Part shown: positions 1 to 6,009 of the stretch, in pieces
Layout of the letters: each line of letters opens with the position of its first letter
Numbering within the stretch: position 1 is the stretch's first letter
Assembly: GCA_025965295.1 (NCBI GenBank)
Contig: JAOPXF010000129.1
Span: 1 to 6,009, forward strand
Source: Nocardioides sp.
GTDB lineage: Bacteria > Actinomycetota > Actinomycetes > Propionibacteriales > Nocardioidaceae
Length of the DNA stretch: 6,009 bases
Reading direction: 5' to 3'
Made by a program: the position numbers and the translations under genes
The notes under the pieces: model-generated
Told to the model about the DNA's origin: nothing
Database searches by the model: none
The model's input: the letters and a program-made list of their open reading frames with translations, nothing else

Positions 1-844
1 CCGGGCCGAGGTCGGGTGCCGGGACGGCCTCGGGCGGCAGGGCCAGGAGCTGCTCGAGGTCGCGGGCCCGGCGGCGGGCGTCGCGGACGCTGAGCGGGAG
101 CGGGTGCCAGCCGGCGGCCAGGCCGAGCTCGACGATGGGGGGCACGACCGGCGAGGTGGCCAGCAGCTCGGCCGGCTCCCCCACCTGGACGCGGCCGTCG
201 CCGGTGAGCAGGCACATCCGGTCGGCGAACGGCACGACCCGCTCGAGGCGGTGCTCGGCGAGCAGCACACTGACCCCGAGGTCGTGGACCAGGCGGGTCA
301 GCGTCGCCAGGACGTCCTCGGCGGCCGTGGGGTCGAGGGCAGAGGTCGGCTCGTCGAGGACCAGCAGCCGCGGGTGCATGGTGAGGACCGAGCCGATCGC
401 GACGCGCTGCTGCTGCCCGCCGGAGAGCGTGTGGAGGTCGCGGGACCGGAGGTCGGCGATGCCGAGCAGGTCGAGCGTCTCCTCGACCCGGCGTCGCATC
501 GTCTCGGGCGGCAGGCCGAGCTGCTCCATCCCGTAGACGAGCTCCTCCTCGACGGTGTCGGTCACGAAGCCGGCGGCGGGGTCCTGGCCGACGTAGCCGA
601 CCACGTGGGCCCGGTCGCGGGGCGGGTGGCGTACGACGCTCACCCCGTCGAGGAGCACGTCCCCCTCGAGACGACCGCCGCTGAAGCGGGGCACCAACCC
701 GGTCACGACCCCGAGCAGCGTGGACTTGCCGACGCCGGTCGGACCCGACACGAGGACGAGCTCGCCCTCCTCGATGGTGAGGTCCACCCCGTCGAGGACG
801 GGGACGTCGCCGTACGAGAAGCGGATGCCGCGGAGCTCGATCAC
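1..844 (-). CDS. ecfA: ECF transporter ATPase (EcfA-like ABC protein), 3' part missing at left edge
   Basis: This is an ABC ATPase that would power an energy-coupling-factor vitamin importer from the cytoplasmic face. The visible 281 codons hold a full nucleotide-binding domain: Walker A GPTGVGKS (residues 34-41), Q-loop Gln87, signature LSGGQ (140-144), Walker B LLVLDEP (160-166), D-loop SALD (168-171) and switch His198 in AEHRLE. The GTG start overlaps the TGA of ecfT in a GTGA tetranucleotide (841-844) and has a good Shine-Dalgarno, GGGAGGT, six to seven bases upstream, so start and coupling are well supported. The frame is still open at base 1, about 60 residues past the point where the first domain finishes. 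Many actinobacterial ECF ATPases are tandem two-domain proteins of about 500 residues, so a second ATPase domain may follow; that is inference. The B12 substrate is inferred only from the operon. Confidence 0.9.
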   Translation of the reverse strand, partial: MIELRGIRFSYGDVPVLDGVDLTIEEGELVLVSGPTGVGKSTLLGVVTGLVPRFSGGRLEGDVLLDGVSVVRHPPRDRAHVVGYVGQDPAAGFVTDTVEEELVYGMEQLGLPPETMRRRVEETLDLLGIADLRSRDLHTLSGGQQQRVAIGSVLTMHPRLLVLDEPTSALDPTAAEDVLATLTRLVHDLGVSVLLAEHRLERVVPFADRMCLLTGDGRVQVGEPAELLATSPVVPPIVELGLAAGWHPLPLSVRDARRRARDLEQLLALPPEAVPAPDLGP

Positions 845-1974
845 GCCGCCACCTCCCGCCGCCCGGGGACCACGACCGAGGCGCCGAAGGGAACCGCGGC
901 GGGGGGTGCGCAGAGGGCGCCAGCCAGGCCGACCGCGAGGCCGAGCAGCACGGCGCCGCTGACCTCCGGGAACGACGTCAGCCCGGGGTAGGCCACGGAG
1001 ACCTGGTGCCGCCCGACCCACCAGCCGACCGTGCCGACGACGACGCCGGACCCGACGACCGCGAGCTCCGGCCACTGCCAGGGGTCCGGACGGTAGCGGG
1101 TGCGCTCGACCCGGCGGCCGGCGCTGAGCAGCCCGGCGAGCGCCGCGACGACGCCCAGCGCGAGCATCGGGAGCGCGAGGTAGCGGGGGGCGGTGCGGTC
1201 GAGCACGGCGTAGACGCCGACGCAGATCCCGCCGAGACCGACGAGCATCAGGGCACCGGTCGCCCGGCGGCGGCCGGTCGTGAGCCCGTTGGCGCGGCCG
1301 TAGCCGCGGGCGTCCATGCCGGCCGCCAGGGCGAGCGAGCGCTCGAGCGCGTCCTCGAGGACCGGGACCAGGAGCCGGCGCAGCCGTGCGACCCGTCCGG
1401 TCGCGCCGGCGCGGAGGCCCTGGGCGGCGCGGACGCGGCGGACGCTGTCGGCGAACTGCGGCAGCACGGTCACGGCGACGACGAGCGCGGTGCCGATCTC
1501 GTAGAGGGCCGGTGGCACCGAGCGCAGCAGCCGCTTGGGGTTGGCGAGCGCGTTGGCGGCGCCGACGCAGATCACGATGGTGGCCAGCCGGAGGCCGTCG
1601 TAGAACCCGGCCAGCAGGGACTCCTGGGTGATCGGGCCCAGCAGCGTGATCCCCGCGACCCAGTCGGGCAGCGGCACCTCGGGCAGGTCGAGCAGCACGT
1701 GCCCGCCGTAGCCACCGCCGAGCACCAGCCGGAACAGCACCCTCACGACCACGATGACGACGCCCACCCACACGTAGAGCCGGAACGAGCGCGCCCACGG
1801 CTGGTCCGAGCGGCGGGCCATCACGACGACGGTGGCGACGCCGACCAGCATGAGCAGGACCAGCGGGTTCGTGGTGAGCGAGGCGGCCGCCGCGAGGCCG
1901 ATCGCCCAGAGCCACCAGGCCACCGGGTGCAGGTCGCGCGGCAGCCGGGCGCCGCCGCTGAGGGGCCTGCTCAC
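841..1974 (-). CDS. ecfT: ECF transporter transmembrane component T (CbiQ/EcfT family) with C-terminal membrane extension
   Basis: EcfT couples ATP hydrolysis by EcfA subunits to toppling of a substrate-binding S component in the membrane. This 377-residue protein has hydrophobic segments at about 20-52, 66-86, 126-145 and 158-173. These are followed by the cytoplasmic coupling region with both family signatures: RRVRAAQGLRAG (179-190, the RAQ..RG-type motif) and MDARGYG (220-226, the Ala-Arg-Gly motif). The conserved NPKRLLRSVPP stretch (145-155) also fits. Family members are usually about 250-280 residues; this one continues with four more hydrophobic segments (about 240-257, 265-284, 304-320, 338-357), so it is clearly extended. 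The GTG start overlaps the stop of the preceding gene as GTGA (1971-1974). Its own RBS is poor (a GGGGG run about 11 bases upstream), which argues for translational coupling. The long open frame reaching up to 2562 in this phase is antisense to nothing real and was trimmed. Confidence 0.9.
   Translation of the reverse strand: MSRPLSGGARLPRDLHPVAWWLWAIGLAAAASLTTNPLVLLMLVGVATVVVMARRSDQPWARSFRLYVWVGVVIVVVRVLFRLVLGGGYGGHVLLDLPEVPLPDWVAGITLLGPITQESLLAGFYDGLRLATIVICVGAANALANPKRLLRSVPPALYEIGTALVVAVTVLPQFADSVRRVRAAQGLRAGATGRVARLRRLLVPVLEDALERSLALAAGMDARGYGRANGLTTGRRRATGALMLVGLGGICVGVYAVLDRTAPRYLALPMLALGVVAALAGLLSAGRRVERTRYRPDPWQWPELAVVGSGVVVGTVGWWVGRHQVSVAYPGLTSFPEVSGAVLLGLAVGLAGALCAPPAAVPFGASVVVPGRREVAA
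851..857 (-). promoter_or_regulatory. Shine-Dalgarno of ecfA inside the 3' end of ecfT
   Basis: GGGAGGT on the minus strand lies six bases before the GTG at 844. It is the best RBS in the operon apart from the first gene's, and it fixes the ecfA start at the GTGA overlap. Confidence 0.65.
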
Positions 1975-2852
1975 GGCGTCGTGGACCCCCGGCTGCGTCG
2001 TACGGCGATCGCCGCGGCAGCGCCGAACAGCAGCGCGATCCCGGCCGGGGCGACCCAGCCGGGCAGTCCGCCGTCCCCGGGGTCGGCGGGGTCCGACGCG
2101 GCGCTGGCTGCCGGGCTCGGAGACTGCGTCGCCTCGGCCTGATCGGTCGCTCGGGGCGTCGCCGACGGCTTCGCCGAGTGCGCGCCTCCCCCGTGCTTCT
2201 TCCCGCGGTGCGCCGGCCGGCCGGACGGTCCATCGGACGGGGTTTCGCTCGCGGAGGCGGAGGGGGTGACCCCGCCCGGCGATGCCGACTGGACGGGGCC
2301 GGTCGGGGTGGCGCTCGGGTGCGACCCGCCGCCGGACGGCGTCGGGTGCGGCGTCGGGCTCGCGGTGGGCTCGGCCGCGTGCGGTGCGGGTGCGGCACCG
2401 GGAGGCGACTTGGTGGCGCTGCCGTTCCACGAGAGCGCGACGTAGCCACCCTCGGGGACCTTCAGCGAGTCGACGCCCTGGCTGGCGTAGGTCCAGCTGC
2501 CGGACGTGCCGTCGGACCACCACAGGCCCCAGTAGGCGTCCGCGGGCGGCGTGTTGACGCACGGGTCCTCGCTGGGCGCGCCGTTGACGCGGCAGACGAA
2601 GCCGGGCTGCCGCTGGACCCGGGTGAGCGTGAAGCCCGACTCGGTGAACTGGGTGGCGGCGCTCTTGCCCGCGCCGCCCGAGTCACAGACCTGCTGGACG
2701 CCGCCGCCGAGCTCGTGGAAGTCGACGACGACGGTGACGCCGTCGGCCGAGGAGCACGCCGCAGCAGAGGCCGGGGCGAGTGGTGCGACGGCGCCCGCCG
2801 CCGCGGTCAGCAGGACCGCGGCGGCGAGACGACGAAGGACACGCACGGTCAA
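1971..2852 (-). CDS. Secreted, membrane-tethered protein with DUF4430/transcobalamin-C-like domain
   Basis: The 293-residue product begins with a signal peptide (basic MTVRVLRR, hydrophobic core, APASA cleavage near residue 30). Residues about 36-145 form a compact domain: a VTVVVDF strand, cysteines 33, 56, 87 and 98, the pattern PGFVCRVNGAP (83-93), then DAYWGLWWSDG (105-115) and a final strand GYVALSW (136-142). This order of elements (strand, hydrophobic segment, FV..INGxP, YW.yW.n, beta end) resembles DUF4430 (PF14478), the domain that forms the C-terminal beta half of transcobalamin and intrinsic factor. A 115-residue Pro/Ser/Thr/Ala-rich stalk (146-262), with one basic His/Lys patch near 213-228, leads to a transmembrane helix (265-284) and the short positive tail RRSRGSTTP. 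There is no LPxTG motif. The start is TTG, overlapping the upstream stop as TTGA, without a clear RBS; a GTG two codons later is the alternative. The family match is by eye. Confidence 0.82.
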   Translation of the reverse strand: MTVRVLRRLAAAVLLTAAAGAVAPLAPASAAACSSADGVTVVVDFHELGGGVQQVCDSGGAGKSAATQFTESGFTLTRVQRQPGFVCRVNGAPSEDPCVNTPPADAYWGLWWSDGTSGSWTYASQGVDSLKVPEGGYVALSWNGSATKSPPGAAPAPHAAEPTASPTPHPTPSGGGSHPSATPTGPVQSASPGGVTPSASASETPSDGPSGRPAHRGKKHGGGAHSAKPSATPRATDQAEATQSPSPAASAASDPADPGDGGLPGWVAPAGIALLFGAAAAIAVRRSRGSTTP

Positions 2853-4501
2853 CGGGTGACCGTGAAGGTGGTGTGGCCCAAGCGGTCGCCGAACGCACCC
2901 TTCACCTTGACCCGGGCCTTGCCCGGCCGGTTGGGCACCTTGGTCACCGTGGTGAAGACGCCCCGCGCGTTGGCCCGGCCGGCCTCGGCCTCACCGCTCC
3001 CGCCCTTCTTGCTGCTCGGCCAGTCGACGGACACCAGCACGGACTCCCCCGGCGCGAGCCCACGGACCTTGATCCGCTGCTTGGCGCCGACCGCGACCTG
3101 CTTCTTCAGCGTGATGGGCAGCCGCTTCGCGCCGAGCGCGTTGATCTCGACGCTGCCGAAGGCTCCGGCGGCGTTGGCCACGTCCACCGTGCTGACCGCG
3201 GTCCGGTGCGGGACGACCACGGGGACGTGGGCCTCGCCCACGCGGCTCGCGTAGCCGAGCACGGACTGCTCACCGAGCATCGCGCAGAGCGCCTCGCCAG
3301 GAGCGGCGCCCACGACGCCCACCGGCTTCTTCCCCCGCGCGGCGACGTACTCCGCGGTGAACAGAGCCTGCGGGTCACCCGCACCGGCCGGCGCCCACTG
3401 GAGCACCGGCAGCGCCTGCGAGGTGGCCCGGCGGAACTGGTCCTGGGTGTCGGCGCCGATCGGGGTGCGCTGCAGGGCGGTGCGGGCGGCCGTGTCGTAC
3501 GCGATCGCGCCGGTGTCGGCGGCGGCGTAGTAGACGCAGTCGGACACGTTCGTGGCCTGGTGCGCACGCACCCAGGCCGCGGCGTCGGACGCCGCGTCGG
3601 TGTTGCCCATGGTGCCGAGGGCCCAGCCGGCCAGGCCGGTGCTGTTGGCGTTCGGTGCCTCGGTGGAGGCGCCGCCGCCGAAGGAGCCGTCCTTCCTCTG
3701 GTGTCCCAGGAGCCACTGCTCGGCCTTCGTCACGGCCGCAGTCGTGCCCGGCACGTCCTGCAGCGCGAGGAGGGCCAGGGCGGTCACGTCCGTGTCGGCC
3801 GAGCTGTCGCCCGCACCCTTGCCGCCGTCGCAGGTCTGGTCGGCCGCGGTCTTGTCCTTGGTGAAGTTGAGGCGGAAGTAGCCCTCGCTGCACTGCTGCT
3901 TCAGCAGGAAGGCGGTCGCGTCGGCGGCGCGCGGGGAGCCCGCGCCCGCGAGGCCCTCGGCAGCGAACGACTGACCGATGACGTTCGCGTAGTCGGCGCC
4001 GAATTCGTTGGTCGGGTCGACCCTGTCCTCGATCCGGCCGAGGATCACCGGGTCGGTGCTGGTGAGGGACTCGAGGCGCGACACCAGGTCCACCCCGCCG
4101 TACGACGTGGCATCGTCGCCCGCCGTCTGGGCGAGCACGAGCGCCTTGGCCGTGGCGCCCGCATACACGTCGGTCGTGCCGAAGTCGGCGCCGGTGGTGT
4201 AGCTCTCGACGTGCGCAGCGACCGCGTCGCTGATCGTCTCGACCTCGGCGCCGTGGCCACCGAGGCCGGCCAGGCCGAGCGCGACGTCGATCGTGAGACC
4301 GTAGTCGTCGAAGCCGTACTGGTCGTTGTGGACGATGCCACCGGTGAGCTGGGCGGTCAGCCAGGCGGCGCCGGCGTCCGCGGGTGAGGCGTCGTACGCC
4401 GGGTCGGCCGCGGTCGCTGCCGGCGACGTGGTGACGAGGGCCCCGAGGCCCAGGGCGGCAGCGGCAACCAGGGTGGCGCCACGCCGGAAGAGGGGTGTCA
4501 T
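2849..4501 (-). CDS. Secreted alpha/alpha-barrel (prenyltransferase/squalene-oxidase repeat) protein, candidate B12-binding transcobalamin-like subunit
   Basis: The product is 550 residues with a signal peptide (MTPLFRRG, hydrophobic core, SPAATA cleavage near 31). Residues about 35-420 carry repeating helical units of the terpenoid-cyclase/protein-prenyltransferase superfamily: AAWLTAQL (45-52) with GLTIDVALGLAGL (68-80), AFLLKQQCSEGYF (197-209), DVTALALLALQDV (238-250), AEQWLLGHQRKDGSFGG (260-276) and STGLAGWALGTMGN (287-300). The same fold builds the alpha domain of intrinsic factor and transcobalamin. Residues 235-238 (A-D-T-D, then V) only partly resemble the DxDD acid motif of class II cyclases, and export also argues against cyclase activity. 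Cysteines 204, 224, 322 and 406 could form two disulfides. Residues about 430-550 are beta-rich, Lys/Val-rich and probably Ig-like. The ATG at 4501 was chosen because GGAAGGA sits six bases upstream; an in-frame GTG at 4522 would lie upstream of that RBS. It is the first gene after a cobalamin riboswitch. B12 binding is inference. Confidence 0.85.
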   Translation of the reverse strand: MTPLFRRGATLVAAAALGLGALVTTSPAATAADPAYDASPADAGAAWLTAQLTGGIVHNDQYGFDDYGLTIDVALGLAGLGGHGAEVETISDAVAAHVESYTTGADFGTTDVYAGATAKALVLAQTAGDDATSYGGVDLVSRLESLTSTDPVILGRIEDRVDPTNEFGADYANVIGQSFAAEGLAGAGSPRAADATAFLLKQQCSEGYFRLNFTKDKTAADQTCDGGKGAGDSSADTDVTALALLALQDVPGTTAAVTKAEQWLLGHQRKDGSFGGGASTEAPNANSTGLAGWALGTMGNTDAASDAAAWVRAHQATNVSDCVYYAAADTGAIAYDTAARTALQRTPIGADTQDQFRRATSQALPVLQWAPAGAGDPQALFTAEYVAARGKKPVGVVGAAPGEALCAMLGEQSVLGYASRVGEAHVPVVVPHRTAVSTVDVANAAGAFGSVEINALGAKRLPITLKKQVAVGAKQRIKVRGLAPGESVLVSVDWPSSKKGGSGEAEAGRANARGVFTTVTKVPNRPGKARVKVKGAFGDRLGHTTFTVTR

Positions 4502-4507
4502 GGTGAA

Positions 4508-4515
4508 TCCTTCCC
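4508..4515 (-). promoter_or_regulatory. Shine-Dalgarno of the riboswitch-controlled first gene
   Basis: Reading the minus strand, GGGAAGGA ends six bases before the ATG at 4501. It decides the start codon of the alpha/alpha-barrel gene. Its first four bases lie in the 3' arm of the adjoining hairpin (4512-4529), so ribosome access should depend on whether that hairpin is formed. Confidence 0.7.
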
Positions 4516-4529
4516 GCTGCACAGCGGGA
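4512..4529 (-). promoter_or_regulatory. RBS-sequestering hairpin, expression platform of the cobalamin riboswitch
   Basis: The minus-strand RNA has TCCCGCTG, a TG spacer and CAGCGGGA, a perfect inverted repeat (8 bp on paper, realistically 7 bp with a 4-base loop). The 3' arm runs into the Shine-Dalgarno. The 5' arm can alternatively pair over 8 bases with ACAGCGGG at 4559-4566, which lies inside the aptamer's last internal hairpin. No U-run follows, so translational rather than transcriptional control is the likelier reading. Confidence 0.6.
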
Positions 4530-4541
4530 GGCTCCGGAGCC
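4530..4541 (-). repeat. GGCTCCGGAGCC palindrome after the B12 box
   Basis: A perfect 12-base palindrome overlaps the end of the B12 box and abuts the RBS hairpin. It could close the 3' side of the aptamer or contribute to the hairpin that makes the loop-loop contact seen in cobalamin riboswitches. Its exact role cannot be decided by eye. Confidence 0.4.
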
Positions 4542-4690
4542 GGTCTCCGGGCAAGCCACCCGCTGTTTTCCTCGACAGCGTGTGATCAGGACGCGTCGCA
4601 GCGGGCGTTCCGGCTCACCTCCTCGACGAGCGAGGAGGCCTACGGTTGCGGGTCAGCGCCGGATTCGGACCGGCTTCCCCCACGTGCGGG
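4538..4690 (-). promoter_or_regulatory. Cobalamin (B12) riboswitch aptamer
   Basis: In RNA order (descending coordinates) the hallmark elements of the RF00174-type aptamer appear. They are GGGGGAA (about 4681-4675); the GCCGG..GAATCCGGC stem-loop (4674-4658); the core GCTGACCCGCAACCGTAG (4657-4640); a variable 9-bp hairpin with CCTCCTCG/CGAGGAGG arms (4638-4618); GAGCCGGAACGCCCGC (4616-4601); the hairpin CGCTGT-CGAGGAAA-ACAGCG (4580-4561); and the B12 box TTGCCCGGAGACCGGCT (4554-4538), close to the consensus AGYCMGGAGACCKGCC. The order and spacing match the E. coli btuB leader. It lies directly upstream of the four-gene operon and should repress it when adenosyl- or other cobalamin is plentiful. 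The 5' limit is approximate. Confidence 0.93.
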
Positions 4691-4710
4691 CGTGATGAGT
4701 GTGCGGGGCG

Positions 4711-4716
4711 AGCATA
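4711..4716 (-). promoter_or_regulatory. Possible -10 box of the B12 operon promoter
   Basis: TATGCT on the minus strand fits the TAnnnT pattern of actinobacterial housekeeping promoters. It would start transcription near 4702-4704, about 15 bases before the first conserved riboswitch element. No recognisable -35 hexamer sits 16-18 bases upstream (the bases there are GC only), so this is tentative. The 57 bases between the gatB stop and the aptamer hold nothing else identifiable. Confidence 0.35.
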
Positions 4717-4746
4717 CCTGCGCGCGCGCCCCCCCGCAGCGCTGGC

Positions 4747-6009
4747 TCAGCCGAGCTTCTCCAGGATGAGCTCCCGGACCCGGCCGGCGTCGGCCTGGCC
4801 GCGCATCTCCTTCATCACGGCCCCGATCAGCGCACCGGCGGCGGCCACCTTGCCGTCGCGGATCTTGTCCGCGACGTCGGGGTTGGCGGCGATCGCGGCG
4901 TCGACCGCGGCCCCCAGGGCCCCGTCGTCGGAGACGACCGCGAGGCCCCGCGCGTCGACGATCTCGTCGGGCGTCCCCTCGCCCGCCAGCAGGCCATCGA
5001 AGACCTGGCGGGCCAGCTTGTCGTTGATCCGCCCCTCGTCGACGAGCGCCTGGACGCGGGCGACGTCGGCCGGCGTCACGCCGAGGTCGGCGATCTCGAC
5101 GCCGGAGTCGTTGGCGCGCCGGGCCATCTCGGAGAGCCACCACTTGCGGGCCGCCTGCGGGGAGGCACCCGCGGCGATCGTCTCCTCGACCAGGACCAGG
5201 GCGCCGGCACCGACGGTGTCGCGCATCTCGAGGTCGGAGAAGCCCCAGTCGGCCTGCAGCCGGGCCCGGCGCTCGCGCGGCGGTTCCGGGAGGGTGCCGC
5301 GCAGCTCCTCGACCCACTCGCGGGACGGGGCGACCGGCACCAGGTCGGGCTCGGGGAAGTAGCGGTAGTCGTCGGCGTCGGACTTCTCGCGGCCACTCGT
5401 GGTGACGCCGGTGTCCTCGTGCCAGTGCCGGGTCTCCTGCAGGACCGTCCGCCCGCTCTGCAGGACGGCGGCGTGCCGCTGCATCTCGTAGCGGACCGCC
5501 CGCTCGACCGAGCGCAGCGAGTTGACGTTCTTGGTCTCGGTGCGGGTGCCGAGCGTGCCGGAGCCGGCCGGGGCGAGCGACAGGTTCACGTCGGCTCGGA
5601 TCGAGCCCTGGTCCATCCGGGCGTCGGAGACGCCGAGGGCCACGATCAGCTCACGCAGCTGGGCGACGTACGCCTTGGCGATCTGGGGCGCCCGCGCGCC
5701 GGTGCCCAGGATCGGCTTGGTGACGATCTCGATGAGCGGGATGCCGGCCCGGTTGTAGTCGAGCAGCGAGTGCTCGGCGCCCTGGATGCGACCGGTGCTG
5801 CCGCCCACGTGCAGCGACTTGCCGGTGTCCTCCTCCATGTGCGCGCGCTCGATGTCGACCCGGAAGAACTCGCCGTCCACCACGACGACGAGGTACCCGT
5901 CGAACGCGATCGGCTCGTCGTACTGGGAGGTCTGGAAGTTCTTCGGCATGTCCGGGTAGAAGTAGTTCTTCCGCGCGAACCGGCACCACTCGGCGATCTC
6001 GCAGTTCAG
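4747..6009 (-). CDS. gatB: Aspartyl/glutamyl-tRNA(Asn/Gln) amidotransferase subunit B, N-terminus missing at right edge
   Basis: GatB is the kinase/amidotransfer subunit of GatCAB, which converts Asp-tRNA(Asn) or Glu-tRNA(Gln) to the amidated forms in the cytoplasm. The 420 visible residues include the family signature [15 protein letters not shown] (83-97), preceded by HMEEDTGKS (57-65). Further on are [10 protein letters not shown] (133-142), [12 protein letters not shown] (160-171) and the conserved YRYFPEPD (215-222). The last ~150 residues are the helical YqeY-like tRNA-binding tail, ending KLG-stop. Full-length GatB is about 500 residues, so roughly 80 are outside the window. The frame is open through base 6009; the internal Met at 5949 is not the start, because the 20 upstream codons continue recognisable GatB sequence ([12 protein letters not shown]). 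It shares direction with the B12 operon but is separated by 245 bases and is functionally unrelated. Confidence 0.97.
   Translation of the reverse strand: MNCEIAEWCRFARKNYFYPDMPKNFQTSQYDEPIAFDGYLVVVVDGEFFRVDIERAHMEEDTGKSLHVGGSTGRIQGAEHSLLDYNRAGIPLIEIVTKPILGTGARAPQIAKAYVAQLRELIVALGVSDARMDQGSIRADVNLSLAPAGSGTLGTRTETKNVNSLRSVERAVRYEMQRHAAVLQSGRTVLQETRHWHEDTGVTTSGREKSDADDYRYFPEPDLVPVAPSREWVEELRGTLPEPPRERRARLQADWGFSDLEMRDTVGAGALVLVEETIAAGASPQAARKWWLSEMARRANDSGVEIADLGVTPADVARVQALVDEGRINDKLARQVFDGLLAGEGTPDEIVDARGLAVVSDDGALGAAVDAAIAANPDVADKIRDGKVAAAGALIGAVMKEMRGQADAGRVRELILEKLG

Noticed and set aside
2030..2070. Sortase signal near LPGW in the tethered protein
   Set aside because: LPGW lacks the Thr-Gly of LPxTG; a hydrophobic helix with a basic tail explains the C-terminus as a plain membrane anchor.
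1975..2562. In-frame N-terminal extension of ecfT up to 2562
   Set aside because: It overlaps the DUF4430-like gene entirely, and its translation is Arg/Pro-rich without family similarity. EcfT similarity starts at the GTG of the GTGA overlap.
104..4387. Long plus-strand open frames, for example 104-991, 1006-2142, 2178-3254 and 2780-4387
   Set aside because: They are antisense to well-supported minus-strand genes, have low-complexity Arg/Gly/Ala/Pro-rich translations without recognisable domains, and arise from the high GC content.
2849..4501. Annotation as squalene cyclase or prenyltransferase enzyme
   Set aside because: Signal peptide, incomplete DxDD motif, B12 riboswitch and transporter neighbours point to a binding role. 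Enzyme activity is not formally excluded.
4502..4522. Upstream GTG start (4522) for the barrel protein
   Set aside because: The added seven codons contain the Shine-Dalgarno and part of the sequestor hairpin. The ATG at 4501 gives a normal signal peptide and correct RBS spacing.
4718..4739. Possible gatB terminator (CTGCG/CGCAG arms around a GC-rich loop)
   Set aside because: The stem is only 5 bp with a 12-base loop and there is no T-run on the minus strand, so it is too weak to call.
4640..5396. Minus-strand frames 4640-5317 and 5076-5396 and plus-strand 4646-5362
   Set aside because: They are out-of-frame shadows of gatB; the first also runs through the riboswitch core.

Overview
The window is a high-GC, minus-strand-coded stretch typical of an actinobacterium; protein style and gene content suggest something Nocardioides-like (Propionibacteriales), but that lineage call is inference. 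All five genes read right to left. The plus-strand open frames are antisense shadows.

Right part (4747-6009): the C-terminal ~420 codons of gatB, a housekeeping subunit of the Asp-tRNA(Asn)/Glu-tRNA(Gln) amidotransferase, cut by the right edge. Middle (about 4502-4720): a gene-free leader containing a cobalamin (B12) riboswitch. The GGGAA and CCGGT..AATCCGG elements, the GCTGACCCGCAAC core, the internal GAGGAAA hairpin and a near-consensus B12 box are all readable. An RBS-proximal hairpin follows, with a plausible antisequestor partner. A possible TATGCT -10 box lies just upstream.

Left part (1-4501): a four-gene operon under that riboswitch, with every junction a 4-base start/stop overlap (TTGA, GTGA, GTGA). 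In order: (1) a 550-aa secreted protein with an alpha/alpha-barrel (prenyltransferase/squalene-oxidase-repeat) fold plus a C-terminal beta-rich domain; (2) a 293-aa secreted, C-terminally membrane-anchored protein with a DUF4430/transcobalamin-C-like domain on a long Pro/Ser/Thr stalk; (3) an EcfT-type energy-coupling transmembrane protein with an unusual extra C-terminal membrane region; (4) an EcfA-type ATPase cut by the left edge.

The main hypothesis: human intrinsic factor and transcobalamin consist of an alpha6/alpha6 barrel followed by a small beta domain that close over B12. Genes 1 and 2 look like those two halves as separate polypeptides, one exported and one tethered, co-expressed with an ECF transporter and controlled by B12. 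This suggests a surface corrinoid-capture system feeding an ECF importer. The substrate-binding S component is not in the window.
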